Positions 1 to 9,351 of a DNA stretch of 64,000 nt are shown piece by piece. The position numbers and the translations under genes are program-made. Source of the DNA: an uncultured Lachnospiraceae bacterium (GTDB lineage: Bacteria > Bacillota > Clostridia > Lachnospirales > Lachnospiraceae); assembly GCA_910577165.1 (NCBI GenBank), contig CAJTLX010000004.1:1-64000 (forward strand), in the 5' to 3' direction. Position 1 is the first letter of the stretch, and each line of letters starts with the position of its first letter. The notes below the pieces were generated by a model. That model made no database searches. It worked only from the letters and a program-made list of their open reading frames with translations, and had not been told where the DNA came from.

Positions 1-161
1 CAGGTATTGAGGGATTTTTTACGGTCAGTGTAACATATGTTTGACAAACCTACAATTACAAATATTTTCTTTAAAAAAGGGGATTTTTCTGAACATTTTC
101 TCTGAAATTTTTAGATAAAAGCATCGGCAACTAAAATGTTGGCAACTAATTTCTATACGCG

Positions 162-184
162 CCCGCACAAAAGATAAGCGCGGG
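162..184. terminator. GC-rich hairpin, possible terminator
   Basis: Arms CCCGC (162-166) and GCGGG (180-184) flank a 13-base loop and are followed on the plus strand by a T-rich stretch (ATTTCCTTTT). No T-run follows on the minus strand, so it would suit a plus-strand transcript entering from outside the window, or act weakly. The rest of 1-242 shows no gene; it contains a direct repeat GGCAACTAA at about 125 and 141. Confidence 0.3.
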
Positions 185-242
185 ATTTCCTTTTACTTCC
201 TGCACTTATCTAAGCTACACTTTACTCCATTATCCATATTTC

Positions 243-1163
243 CTAGAATTGATCCATCCACTCATGCATCACCCTTGTCGCAGCTTCCTCCGCCACACCG
301 CTTTCCTCATCAAGTGATCCATTAAAACTAATCCACAAAGAATATACTATATCTCCCTCGATAATAAACCCTTCCATCTCACAGAGAATACCATAGTACT
401 CCGGATCTGAAATCATCAATAATCCGGTCTTTCCATTTTTGGTAATATACTCTTCTCCATGGATATTTTTTCTATCCTCAAACGGCATCTTGGCACTCCG
501 GATCTCAGAACTCCAGTTTTCTGTAAAAATCTCAACCCTTGCCTGTACCTGTATCTTCTCCCCCACCTTATAGGAATTGGCAAATTCCACCTTTGTCAGA
601 TTTCCTTCCTTATCCCCATATGCTACCAGCTGCATATACCAGTCCTTCCAATCCGGCAATTTTGTTTCCCTAATCCCCTCATAGCCGATATAATCGATCG
701 CCTCCTGTTCCGTTGTAAATTCTTCCGTTACCCAGCCGCGCGGGATGCCGTCTACAGGATAAATCCCATTTGCCGCCTCCTCCTTAAAAATATTTTCCAC
801 TTCCCGCACCGCTCCTGTTATCTGATCAACAGGAATCGGTGTGATTGGAAAATTCACCCAGTACCTGGAATAATTCGGCTGCGGATCGTTTGGATCGATA
901 TGCTTTTCCGTATGCCAGTTTAACTGGGATGCCGCGAACGCAACGCCTCCCCCAATCAGGCAGAGCGAGCAGGCAGCAGCTACTGCCCATTTCATTTTTC
1001 TGCTGATACTCTTTCTTATATTATGCTGTTTTTCCTTCCCCACACTGGACTCGATCTCCACCAAATCCTCCCCCAAAAGGTTCATTGCCATCAGGATTTC
1101 GCACCCTATCCGCTGCTCTTGCCCTTTACTTTTCTTTCCATGTTCTTCCATTTTAAACTTCAT
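243..1163 (-). CDS. Membrane-anchored anti-sigma-like regulator
   Basis: Likely partner (anti-sigma factor) of the ECF sigma factor encoded just upstream. The 306-residue protein has a charged cytoplasmic N-terminus of about 58 residues, one hydrophobic segment at about 59-78 (WAVAAACSLCLIGGGVAFAA) and a long extracytoplasmic C-terminal domain of about 225 residues. Its ATG overlaps the TGA of the sigma gene (ATGA at 1160-1163), which implies translational coupling and fixes the start. The outer part resembles the DUF4367-type domains found on Clostridia sigma partners, but I see no diagnostic motif such as an HxxxCxxC zinc site. The regulatory role is inferred from arrangement and topology only. 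Confidence 0.72.
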   Translation of the reverse strand: MKFKMEEHGKKSKGQEQRIGCEILMAMNLLGEDLVEIESSVGKEKQHNIRKSISRKMKWAVAAACSLCLIGGGVAFAASQLNWHTEKHIDPNDPQPNYSRYWVNFPITPIPVDQITGAVREVENIFKEEAANGIYPVDGIPRGWVTEEFTTEQEAIDYIGYEGIRETKLPDWKDWYMQLVAYGDKEGNLTKVEFANSYKVGEKIQVQARVEIFTENWSSEIRSAKMPFEDRKNIHGEEYITKNGKTGLLMISDPEYYGILCEMEGFIIEGDIVYSLWISFNGSLDEESGVAEEAATRVMHEWMDQF

Positions 1164-1720
1164 AAAATTCCCTCCTTTTCCAGTTCTTTCCTAAGCCCCT
1201 TTCTGAGCCGGAACAAAATACTTTTAATTCTCCCCTGCCGACAGTTAAACACTTGCGCCAACTCTTTTACTGTCTCGCCGTACCAGTAGCGTCTTACAAA
1301 AATTTCCCGCTGCTCTTTTGTCTGCTCCTTTAAAAAATCTGCGATCGCCCCCGCTAATTCCTGCTGTTCAATTCCGTCGGACAAATCCGGTGCAATGTTT
1401 CCAAGTTCCTCGGACAATTCTACAAACACTGCATTCCGCTTGGCGGCCTGATTCCATTCCACACGGTTTAGTGCCAGGTTCCTGCATATTTTTGCGGTGT
1501 AGGCAAACAGGTACTTTGGGGATCGCGGCGGGATGCTCTCCCATACGGCAAGATAGGTGTCGTTAATACACTCCGCAGCATCCGGATCCGAAAGAATCCG
1601 CTCTGCCAACTGTCTTAAACGTCCCCCGTACTTTTTGCTAAGCTCGTCAAGCCCCCGCTCGTTCCTGTCGAAAAGCAGCGCGATAATTTCTTCATCCTCC
1701 ATCCGCTTTCCCCCTTTCAC
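1160..1720 (-). CDS. ECF-type RNA polymerase sigma factor
   Basis: Sigma-70 family, ECF subgroup, 186 residues. Region 2 is recognisable around residues 25-100, with SDPDAAECINDTYLAVWE and an FAYTAKICRNLALN stretch resembling the -10 binding helix. Region 4 occupies about 130-180, with REIFVRRYWYGETVKELA followed by a helix-turn-helix ending RLRKGL. It directs polymerase to a small regulon, probably on an envelope signal sensed through the overlapping membrane protein (ATGA overlap). The start is supported by an AAAGGGGG Shine-Dalgarno sequence just upstream. The regulon is unknown, and no confident ECF promoter was found in front of it. Confidence 0.9.
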   Translation of the reverse strand: MKGGKRMEDEEIIALLFDRNERGLDELSKKYGGRLRQLAERILSDPDAAECINDTYLAVWESIPPRSPKYLFAYTAKICRNLALNRVEWNQAAKRNAVFVELSEELGNIAPDLSDGIEQQELAGAIADFLKEQTKEQREIFVRRYWYGETVKELAQVFNCRQGRIKSILFRLRKGLRKELEKEGIL

Positions 1721-1757
1721 TTATATAAACAGGAAATCATAGAAGTTGGTTGCGATT

Positions 1758-1866
1758 AAGTATGAGGAAATTTTTTCCTCGTTATGTGCAAAGCACATAA
1801 TCTCGTTGCGAAGAGAGCGTGTTGCATCAGCAATTATCTTCGATTCGCGCTCCTGCGCATAAAAAA
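1758..1866. repeat. Dispersed palindromic repeat, copy A
   Basis: Non-coding element with nested palindromes: GAGGAAATTTTTTCCTC (about 1764-1780), then TATGTGCAAAGCACATA (about 1783-1799) followed by ATCTCG, and a tail CTCCTGCGCATAAAAAAA. The same central palindrome plus ATCTCG recurs at about 29811, and the outer parts recur at about 13238 and 17658. The layout suggests a REP- or MITE-like family. Together with the terminator that follows, it accounts for most of the gene-free stretch 1721-2103; nothing else is visible there. Confidence 0.6.
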
Positions 1867-1903
1867 ACTGTCGTGATTGGTTATCTCAACCGTATCCGCG
1901 ACA
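1861..1903 (-). terminator. Rho-independent terminator of restriction-modification remnant
   Basis: On the minus strand, TGTCGCGGAT (1894-1903) can pair with ATCACGACA (1869-1877), with a bulged G, and seven Ts follow (1861-1867). It lies about 200 bases downstream of the broken methyltransferase and would end transcription of that unit. Confidence 0.55.
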
Positions 1904-2103
1904 ATTCTCCCTTTTATTGTTCAATCTATTTTATATTTTCTGTTAATCATCTCCAAAAAGGATATATATAAATGAATTTAACAGCTTTGGTAGTTTCTCT
2001 TTGGGCTGTACTCATCATATCCTATGCCCGACTATTAATTATGATATTGAGGTATAAAAAGTGCCGTAATTTTTCAAATACACTTTGACACTGCTCGATT
2101 ACC

Positions 2104-2927
2104 TTATTTTTTTTCCAAAATTGTAATACTTTTTCTTAGTGCTATTCTACCAAATTTTGCTATTTTATGGCTACTGTTTCCTTTCTTTTGCTTTAAGGCA
2201 TACACTTTTTTTACCTTAAATCCAAACTGTTCAGCAAATGATAAGCTAATAAAGTCGACAGGAATAACCTCACTGCCATATCGAACATTGTCATTTACAA
2301 AAGCTACCATGGCATCCCTTTTGCAAATCCTGTATAACTCTGCATAGATAAATGCAAGCTCCGTAAAATATCCCTCCATTCAGCGATAAACGCTAAAAAT
2401 CGTTCAGTATATTTAGGATAAGCTCCTTTTGTAACTGTTACAAAAGGAGTAATTCGAGAATAAGTATGTGGCATCTCCAGAGTTCTCACCGCATTAATCA
2501 TCTTCTTGATCTCGGATAAGTCATATTTTAATGCATTTGCTTTTGCAGTAATTGAAACAGAAGAAATAAGCATAATATCGTATCCTATACTATTATACCC
2601 ACGCATTTGACACACTAAAGCTGTTGTCCCTGATCCCATAAACGGATCCATTACAATGTCTCCTTCAGATCTCTTCATTTCATCGAGTAAATTATTAACT
2701 AAATCAGTTCAAAAGCCCTCTTTATACTTCAACCAACTATGAAGAACATCCTTTTTGTTTAACTGATAACTCACACTTTGACGATTAAATTTTTCTGTTA
2801 TTTCGAGGACTTCCGAAAAATGTTTTTCAAGACTGCATCGATCTTTATCTGGACATAAACCATCTGCCGAAAAGTACTCAACAAGATACCCCTCTGTCGG
2901 GGACTTAATCAAAAACGACTGTTCCAT
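2104..2927 (-). pseudogene. Decayed DNA methyltransferase of the BsoBI-like system
   Basis: Remnant of the modification enzyme paired with the adjacent endonuclease. An N-terminal part (2709-2927) runs in frame through a TGA at 2709-2711 into a segment carrying SAM-binding motif I, DPFMGSGTTALVCQMRGYNS (2304-2678). The C-terminal part (2104-2379) is in another frame and starts around EGYFTELAFIYAELYRICK. No catalytic (S/D/N)PP(Y/W) motif is present. The target-recognition and catalytic centre therefore seem to have been deleted at the junction near 2380, not merely frameshifted. The enzyme cannot be functional. Assignment rests on motif I, the characteristic C-terminal sequence and the neighbouring endonuclease. 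Confidence 0.82.
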
Positions 2928-2939
2928 CCTGCACTCTCC

Positions 2940-3897
2940 TTATAACTCAATAATCCAATTACAATAATCCACAAGTTGGTCGTTATTTATCAAATTAGCC
3001 GCATTAGTCATAGTACCATTTGAAAGCTGATCAAATATTTCATTCGCCATTGCTTTCTCTATAGCAGCACCAACAAATGATGTTTGAACGGTATGCCCAA
3101 CTGATGAATAGCTTGTACGGATTCGTTCAAGTGCTGTATTTGCTGTTTTCCAGTGTTCATCAGCACCAGCAGGAACAATTCTGCCCTTAAGTTCACCAAG
3201 CATTATTGCTTTTGTAGGATTATCCTTTGCTATTTTGCCCATATTGAATATTTCTTTCGATGCATCCATCATCCATCATACAGACATATATCGACGTTCT
3301 TTTTGACTATCGAAATTGTCATATTAAACCCTAAGCAGCATTTTCATTTTCCCAATATATAGCCTTTATCTTCTTTTCAATATTTATATCATTTGTAGGC
3401 TTTACACACCAAGAAAATCTCGTTTGCTCCTTATCTCCCCACCAATAATTTATGCCACGAATTGACATACAAGAAAGTAAGTATCTTACAAATTTTTCTT
3501 GTCTAATATCACCTATTCGATTTCGCATAGCACTGCCAATGGCATCACCTTTTGTCAGCAAAAATCTATATACTGTTTCATCAATATAAGCCTCCCCCGC
3601 AGGTTTAAGAAACTTCTCTATTAACTCTTTAATGACCATAATATAATCTTCTTCATTTAAATGCTGAAGGGATTTTTCAGACAAACCAGCTTCCGTTAGC
3701 ATAAATGGTCTGATCTCTCTCATATTCAAAAAATCATCTGGTCCGTTCGTATGCGCAACCATAGTTTTGAAAGCTAATGCCTGTTTTACATATGGATCTC
3801 CAACCATATTCTTTTCAAGCGCGATAGCTAAAAAACCGGTGCGAGTCTGCTCGTGAGTGATTACAAGATCAGATGCAGAAGTTATAAATTTATTCAT
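2940..3897 (-). pseudogene. Broken BsoBI/AvaI-family type II restriction endonuclease
   Basis: The N-terminal 188 codons (3331-3897) and C-terminal 110 codons (2940-3272) match the whole length of the BsoBI/AvaI family (specificity CYCGRG in the known members). Matching stretches include ITHEQTRTGFLAIALEKN, FLKPAGEAYIDE and PAGADEHWKTANTALERIR. The catalytic elements survive but are out of frame. NVDICLYD, with the catalytic Asp, lies in a third frame between the two parts, and GELKG, with Glu and Lys, lies in the C-terminal part. Lesion 1 is a TAG/frameshift at about 3325-3333. Lesion 2 is near a perfect 7-base tandem duplication, CCATCAT at 3266-3272 and 3273-3279. Its ATG overlaps the stop of the upstream regulator fragment. 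Loss of both nuclease and methylase is the expected order of decay. Confidence 0.87.
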
Positions 3898-4097
3898 TTC
3901 AATTTCTCCTCTTTATATCCAAGCCAATCTTTTTCAATGATCCCAAAGTCCAAATTATTCTCTTCGCAAAAAGACTTGATTGCTTTCATCACTTTTATAT
4001 TGGATTTGGTCTTATTCAATTCCCATCGAATAATCGTATTACAAGGTGGTAGTTTTCCGAACTTTCAGAAAGTGGAATTCCCCGCTATACTCTTCAG
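3894..4097 (-). pseudogene. Fragment of XRE-type controller (C) protein
   Basis: A 56-codon open stretch (3894-4064) ends in an ATGA overlap with the endonuclease start. It reads KFGKLPPCNTIIRWELNKTK and then MKAIKSFCEENNLDF, resembling the second half of an XRE helix-turn-helix (recognition helix ending RWELxK). Controller proteins of this kind commonly precede type II endonuclease genes. Immediately upstream is an in-frame TGA (4065-4067), and about ten further sensible codons continue beyond it. No intact start was found. The assignment is moderate, since the fragment is short. Confidence 0.5.
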
Positions 4098-4141
4098 CAT
4101 AATCCCATCAAGGGAAATATAAAAGAGGGAAGAGGTGCAAT

Positions 4142-4250
4142 ATAAGTACATACGAAGTATTAAGCCTGTTGTTTTCGGCTGGTACTTTTCTCATTGGCAT
4201 TGTAAATCTAACAGGTTAGATTTGTCTATATCGATAGAGATAACAAGTAA
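4142..4250 (+). pseudogene. Holin-like toxin relic, start codon mutated to ATA
   Basis: The frame ATA-AGT-ACA-TAC-GAA at 4142 reads (I)STYEVLSLLFSAGTFLIGI, the signature of the small 'putative holin-like toxin' peptides of Bacillota, which normally begin MSTYE. A ribosome site (GAAGAGG) sits about 6 bases upstream, but the expected ATG is ATA. The in-frame product stops at TAG 4217-4219. The usual tail continues in another frame as FVYIDRDNK, ending at TAA 4248-4250, so there is also a frameshift. It is one of only two plus-strand coding traces in the window. The membrane segment is still evident. Expression through ATA cannot be excluded but seems unlikely. Confidence 0.75.
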
Positions 4251-4283
4251 AAATAAATAATCCTAGCAAGATGCAAGCATTTT

Positions 4284-5802
4284 TTATCCCGCAAAATTTA
4301 ATCCCTCAATCACATCCCTTTCATAGTATCCACCTTCCGGCATTTCTATTCTGTTGCCATTCTCCAAATACAAATATCCCTGTGTCCCGTCCTCCGTTTC
4401 GATCATCACAAATTGCTTGTTATCCGTTGCCGGGAAAGCAATCTTTATTCCCACATCAACCACTGCGGAATCCGAAGTTGTATTCATCGCCTCATACAGA
4501 CACACCGACTCAAGTAGGGTATAGGGATATCCCTCCTCGCTGCAAGACATCGGATAATACAGAAGTGGTTCCCCCTCCACAAGCTGATGCATCCCATTTA
4601 ACCGGAATGTCTTTTTTGCGGTTCAGGTTTGAAGGATGGAAAGACGGCTGTTCGTCACAAGCTTTCCTTTCCCGTCTATCACAAAGAGAGCATACTCCCC
4701 TCTCTCTCCTATTAACTCTCCCTGCTGCATTAAGCAAATATTAGAAAAATTCTCGGCAGCAAGGACAAAGCCATCCTCCCCCTCCAAAAGAATTGGCACT
4801 TGCAGATAGTGATTGCGCCGCACTAACCCCCCGTAAAGTTCATCTAAGATCATGCCATCCTCCACATAATTTACAATCATCCTGCCGTCGGCAAAATAAT
4901 AGATTTCCTCCACATTGTTTAACTGCATCCAAAAGTTCAAAACCATTCTCATACTGGCAGAATTCCTTCTCTGTCACTGGACTGCCGCTGTACTCGTGAA
5001 ATCCATTTTCATCATAATAGTAATAATAATTTCTCCAGCAGGAGCCAGCATCGCCCCACGCTTCTAAGGAAAAGGCATTATCTCCGGTACAGTCCACAAC
5101 AAATTTTCCATCCCCCAGATATTCTGCCCCCTGCAGCGCGGTGGGTTTTGCTGTATTCCCCTCCACTTCATACAGAAAAGCCCCTCTTGCATATGCTCCC
5201 TCAATAGTGTACAAATAAAAAGTTTTTTCTGGCAATTCAAGAATATCCTGTGTCCGGTAAGTATTTGCCTCCAACAATTTCTGCACTGTGCCATCCGAAG
5301 CGGCAAACCACAATTCCGTCCCCTTGCCAGAAGCCAGATCACAGGCATACACAAATGCTTCTTTTGCCCCATCACCGTCAAAATCGCGGTATATCATCCA
5401 ACACGCCACTCTGTCGGATGCATCCTGTATCCGCTTTGCCACAGCCTCCTCTTCCTCGTCAAAGCCGTTTAAAATCAGGCTGCCCTCCCCCGCTCACTCA
5501 TATCCCGCTTTCATCTCCATTAATTGGGTCATTCCGTTATTCCTAATTTTTTCCAGTTCGATATACAACGCGATATTTTCAAGCCCCATTATTTCCTGCT
5601 CTTTTGGGACAATCTCTGTTTTCTCCTTTTCGGTATCATTTTTCTGCTCTTTTTGAGCAATCTCTGTTTTCTCCTTTTCGATATCACTGTCCTGCTCTTT
5701 TTTTCCGCAGGAACTAAACAAAAGCGCGCTGGTCAATAATATGCACCCTGTTATAAGTACCGGATATTTTTTCCCTTCCCCATAGATCTCCTTCCTCATC
5801 AT
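4284..5802 (-). pseudogene. Broken secreted lipoprotein with FG-GAP-like DxDGDG motif
   Basis: The gene begins with a clear lipoprotein signal (residues about 14-32, lipobox LLFSSC, then GKKEQ). A short repeat follows, EKEKTEIAQKEQ and EKEKTEIVPKEQ. Further on is a domain with RDFDGDGAKEAFVYA, a calcium-binding-like loop of FG-GAP/VCBS type. The frame is broken three times: an in-frame TGA at 5494-5496, a single-base frameshift at about 4916-4922 (AAACAA run) and an in-frame TGA at 4623-4625. Removing these gives one continuous protein of about 505 residues ending at 4284. The substrate or role is unknown. It is isolated between the dead restriction-modification locus and sbcC. Confidence 0.75.
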
Positions 5803-6021
5803 TTAAGCAAGCTGCTCATCGCCTGCAAAGGCGGGAGTCACCCCACATTTGATGTACTTTTACTATTCCCACAGAAAAATTTCTCTGTACGAAAATCTTT
5901 ATTATTAACGATAACCCTTACCATTCCATTTTTCAAATGAAGATTATGTTACATTTTATTACAATTAGTAATAAATTCGTAATAATAATGTTACAGTTTT
6001 ATCAAATAAGTTAATTTACTC

Positions 6022-9000
6022 TTATGAAATCACCTCAAGAAAGCTTCCCTTCTCCCCGACTTTAATGCGAATCTGCTGAGGGATACTCTCCTTTAACCGC
6101 TCCACATGGGAGATTATTCCAACCATCTTTCCCGCGGTAAGCCCGCCCAAAACGGAGATTGCCCGGTCAAGCATATCATGATCAAGTGAGCCGAATCCCT
6201 CATCAATAAACAGCGTGTCTAAAACTTTTCCGCCCGCGTGGTTCTGAACCACATCGGAGAGTCCAAGTGCCAGTGCTAACGAGGCAAAAAACGACTCGCC
6301 GCCGGAAAGGGACGCGGATGGACGACTCTTCCCGGTCGTCATATCTAAGACCGAGATCTCAAGCCCCGCCTTGGCATTCTCCTTGCTCGCATTCCTCTCA
6401 TATATCAGTTCGTACCGCCCGCCGCTCATTGTATCCAGCCTTCGGTTTGCCATCTCTAAAATCTCACGGAAAACATATCCCATCACATAGCGGTCAAAAC
6501 TGAGCTTTCCGCCCGCAGAATTTCTTGTGCCTCCTGCCAGCCCCGCTAAAGAGTCAAGCCTCTCCCACGCGGACTGTGTACCGGTTAGCATCCCGCTTGC
6601 CTCCCCGACAATGTGCAGGGTTTCTTTGTGGTTCTCCGTCTGCCTTCTGCATATTTCCAATCTCTTTAATATTCTATCCTGCTCCTGTTCCAGTTTCTCT
6701 ATTTCCGCCCTTAATTCTTCCAGATCCACTCTTTTTTTCGCGCTGACTTCCCCCCTTAATTTTTTTACATATTCCTCCGTATGATTCCATATATTTTTAT
6801 AATCCGCAATCTCCTTCTGTTTTCTTTTAAGCCAATCCTGTGCTGTCCGCTCCGTTTCTCCCGCCAGAAATAATACCTCTTTCGCATTCTCCCAGCTTTC
6901 AAATCCGGACTCCATCAATACTTCCCTTAACATTTCTTCTGCCTTATCCTGCTCCTTCTTTAAACCCGGCAAATCATCCTGCCCACTCTTTAGCGCACCC
7001 GCTATCTCCTTGTATTTTCCCTCAAGTTCCCGGTAATCCTCCTCCACTTTCTTTATCTTTGTCTGCAAATTCTTTCTTTTTGTTTCCAAAACTTCCTTTA
7101 CTTCTTTCGCCGCATTCTGATCCGGGTAATCATTTAACGTCTTTTTTAGTTCCTCCATCGCAGCTTCCAATTTCGCTGATTCCTCGCGATGCGCCCGCTC
7201 TTTCTCCTTGCAGTCTTCAAGCTCCTCTCTGCACCCGCAAAGCGCATCCTTTTCCCTTTGTGCCTGCCTCTTCCATCTCTCCCACTCCTCCCACTGCTCT
7301 AATGCCTTTTCATATTTTTCTTTCTGTTCTTTTTCCCTTGCTTTGCATTCGGTAATACACTGTGCAAGGTATTCTTCAACTTGTATGCTGGAAAGATTCT
7401 CGATTTCTAAATTTCCCCGTTTTCCATATTTCATTTCTGTATCAAATTTTTCTGATTCAATTTCGTGAAACTCTCTAAATCCATTCTCCATTTTATCAAA
7501 TTCTTCCAATTTAATCTCGTGAAACTCCCTAAGTCCGTCCCTCACTTTTCCCCTTAATCCGGAAAATTCCGCCTCCAATTTTACAAGATTTTTTGCCCCT
7601 TCTTCCCTGAGCCGATCCTTTTTCTCAAATTCTATCTTTGCCCCATCCACGTCCTCCTGACGGAAAATTTCCTCGCAAAATTCTGCAAAAGCATGGTGAG
7701 AATTCGCATAAATTACCGTCTGGCAGACCGGGCAGACCGCCTCCCCCGCCTCCTGCAATTCTTTTTCTAAATTCTTTGCCATCTCCCCCGCCTGTCCATT
7801 GATAAATGCCTGGTAGATCTCGTGATATCTCTGATTTTCCTCCCCCGCCTCCCGGTTTAAACTAATTTGTTCTTCTTTCGCTCTCTTTAGCTGGCCTTCC
7901 TTAATCTTCATTTTTTCCAGCCATTCTCCTACGCCATTTTCCTCAGTCAGCTTCCCAACGCTCTGTGTCGCCCGCTCAAATTTTATCTTGCACCGTTCCA
8001 CACTCGCCTCAATTCCTGAAAGTGCATTGATTTTTTTCTCCAGTTCTTCTATCTTTCCTACGATTTTTTGTTCCTGCTTTTCCGCTCCCCCTCTTCTCTT
8101 CCCATATCTTTCTATTTTTTCTTTTTCGTTACGCAAGGCATCCGCCTTTTCCCTTAGCTCCTCATATTTTGGAATTGCCTTTTCTATCTGTGCAATTGTA
8201 ATTCCCAGTTCTGTAATCTCTGGCTCGCCCTCCTCCTTTAAATGAAAAACTGCACTCTCTGCCACAGTTTTTTCCTCTTTAAGCTGCGCCAATCCCCTCT
8301 GCAATTCCTGTATTTTTTCCACTGCCATATGGTATCGCTTTTCTGCATTTCTCCACTGTTCCCTCTTTGGCCACACCTTATATAATGCTTTGTCCACCTC
8401 GTCCACTTCCTGTTCTAAGTGTGATATTTCCTCCTGCTTCGCCCTAAGAATTTCTATTTCTTTTTCCCCCATCTCAAGTTCAGCCAGCTTTTTATTCTGT
8501 TCCTGCGCCCTGCCAAACTCTGTATTTTGCCTTTTTTGCCCTTCTTTTATCCGCGCAAATTTCTCTTCCAACTCCGTCTTTAATTCCTCATCTTGTTGTA
8601 CCAGATTTTTTAATACCTCTTTTAGTTTTCTAAGTGTCCCTTCCTCCCCACAGGATCCGATCGCATAGATTTCCTCTTCCTCCCCGCTCATTTCTTCCGG
8701 CAGAAAAAATCTCCCCATCGCATCCTTTGCCCTGCCAATCTCTTTTTCTCTTAGCTCTTTCAAATTTTTTCTCGCCCGCTCAAACAGATCCTGAAAATAC
8801 ACATATGTCGAATTATCAAATAATTCTCCCAGTATCTTATTTTTCTCCTCGCTGTCCGCGTCCAGAAAACGCTTAAACTCGCCCTGTGCAAGCATTACAA
8901 TCTTGCGAAACTGCTCCGCATTCATTCCCAAAAGTTCAGTGATCCGCTCCGTCACCGCATCCGATTTCTCCTGTACCCACCTTTCCGGCTCCCAGAGTTT

Positions 9001-9351
9001 TGCAGTGGGCGTAGTTTTTTCGTACTCCCCGCTATCTCTTTTTTTCTTAAAATGAAGCGTCCGCTCCACCGTATAGGATTTTCCCAGATGTTCAAATTCC
9101 AATCGAATCACGGTATCCTGTGATTTGTCCACATAATCACAGTGCATCATGTCAAACGTTCGGCTTTTCTTTTCTCCCTTCCCGCTTGCCACCCCATACA
9201 GCGCGAACATAATCCCGTCAAATATTGTGGTTTTCCCCGCTCCTGTATCCCCGGTAATCAGATAAAGACTCTGGTTTAATTTGCAAAAATCTACAGTCGT
9301 CCGTCTGGCATAAGGTCCGAACGCCGTCATTTCAAGCACGATCGGCTTCAT
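6022..9351 (-). CDS. sbcC: SbcC, DNA repair exonuclease ATPase subunit
   Basis: SMC-like ATPase of the SbcCD complex, which opens and trims DNA hairpins and protein-blocked ends during repair and replication. The 1109 residues show an N-terminal Walker A GDTGAGKT (about 34-41), two long coiled-coil arms, a zinc hook CPVCQ near residue 537, the ABC signature LSGGESF and a Walker B TLFIDEGFG near the C-terminus. The arm contains an imperfect tandem repeat of about 17 residues (GLREFHEIKLEEFD and GFREFHEIESEKFD). The first 20 bases overlap the end of sbcD, so the two are translationally linked. Length is typical for the family. Confidence 0.97.
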   Translation of the reverse strand: MKPIVLEMTAFGPYARRTTVDFCKLNQSLYLITGDTGAGKTTIFDGIMFALYGVASGKGEKKSRTFDMMHCDYVDKSQDTVIRLEFEHLGKSYTVERTLHFKKKRDSGEYEKTTPTAKLWEPERWVQEKSDAVTERITELLGMNAEQFRKIVMLAQGEFKRFLDADSEEKNKILGELFDNSTYVYFQDLFERARKNLKELREKEIGRAKDAMGRFFLPEEMSGEEEEIYAIGSCGEEGTLRKLKEVLKNLVQQDEELKTELEEKFARIKEGQKRQNTEFGRAQEQNKKLAELEMGEKEIEILRAKQEEISHLEQEVDEVDKALYKVWPKREQWRNAEKRYHMAVEKIQELQRGLAQLKEEKTVAESAVFHLKEEGEPEITELGITIAQIEKAIPKYEELREKADALRNEKEKIERYGKRRGGAEKQEQKIVGKIEELEKKINALSGIEASVERCKIKFERATQSVGKLTEENGVGEWLEKMKIKEGQLKRAKEEQISLNREAGEENQRYHEIYQAFINGQAGEMAKNLEKELQEAGEAVCPVCQTVIYANSHHAFAEFCEEIFRQEDVDGAKIEFEKKDRLREEGAKNLVKLEAEFSGLRGKVRDGLREFHEIKLEEFDKMENGFREFHEIESEKFDTEMKYGKRGNLEIENLSSIQVEEYLAQCITECKAREKEQKEKYEKALEQWEEWERWKRQAQREKDALCGCREELEDCKEKERAHREESAKLEAAMEELKKTLNDYPDQNAAKEVKEVLETKRKNLQTKIKKVEEDYRELEGKYKEIAGALKSGQDDLPGLKKEQDKAEEMLREVLMESGFESWENAKEVLFLAGETERTAQDWLKRKQKEIADYKNIWNHTEEYVKKLRGEVSAKKRVDLEELRAEIEKLEQEQDRILKRLEICRRQTENHKETLHIVGEASGMLTGTQSAWERLDSLAGLAGGTRNSAGGKLSFDRYVMGYVFREILEMANRRLDTMSGGRYELIYERNASKENAKAGLEISVLDMTTGKSRPSASLSGGESFFASLALALGLSDVVQNHAGGKVLDTLFIDEGFGSLDHDMLDRAISVLGGLTAGKMVGIISHVERLKESIPQQIRIKVGEKGSFLEVIS

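Noticed and set aside
459..923. Plus-strand open frame inside the anti-sigma-like gene
   Set aside because: Lies wholly within the minus-strand gene, with no ribosome site and low-complexity Leu/Pro/His-rich translation.
6022..9351. Large plus-strand frames inside sbcC
   Set aside because: Shadows of the coiled-coil coding sequence, rich in Ser/Pro/Phe, with no initiation signals.
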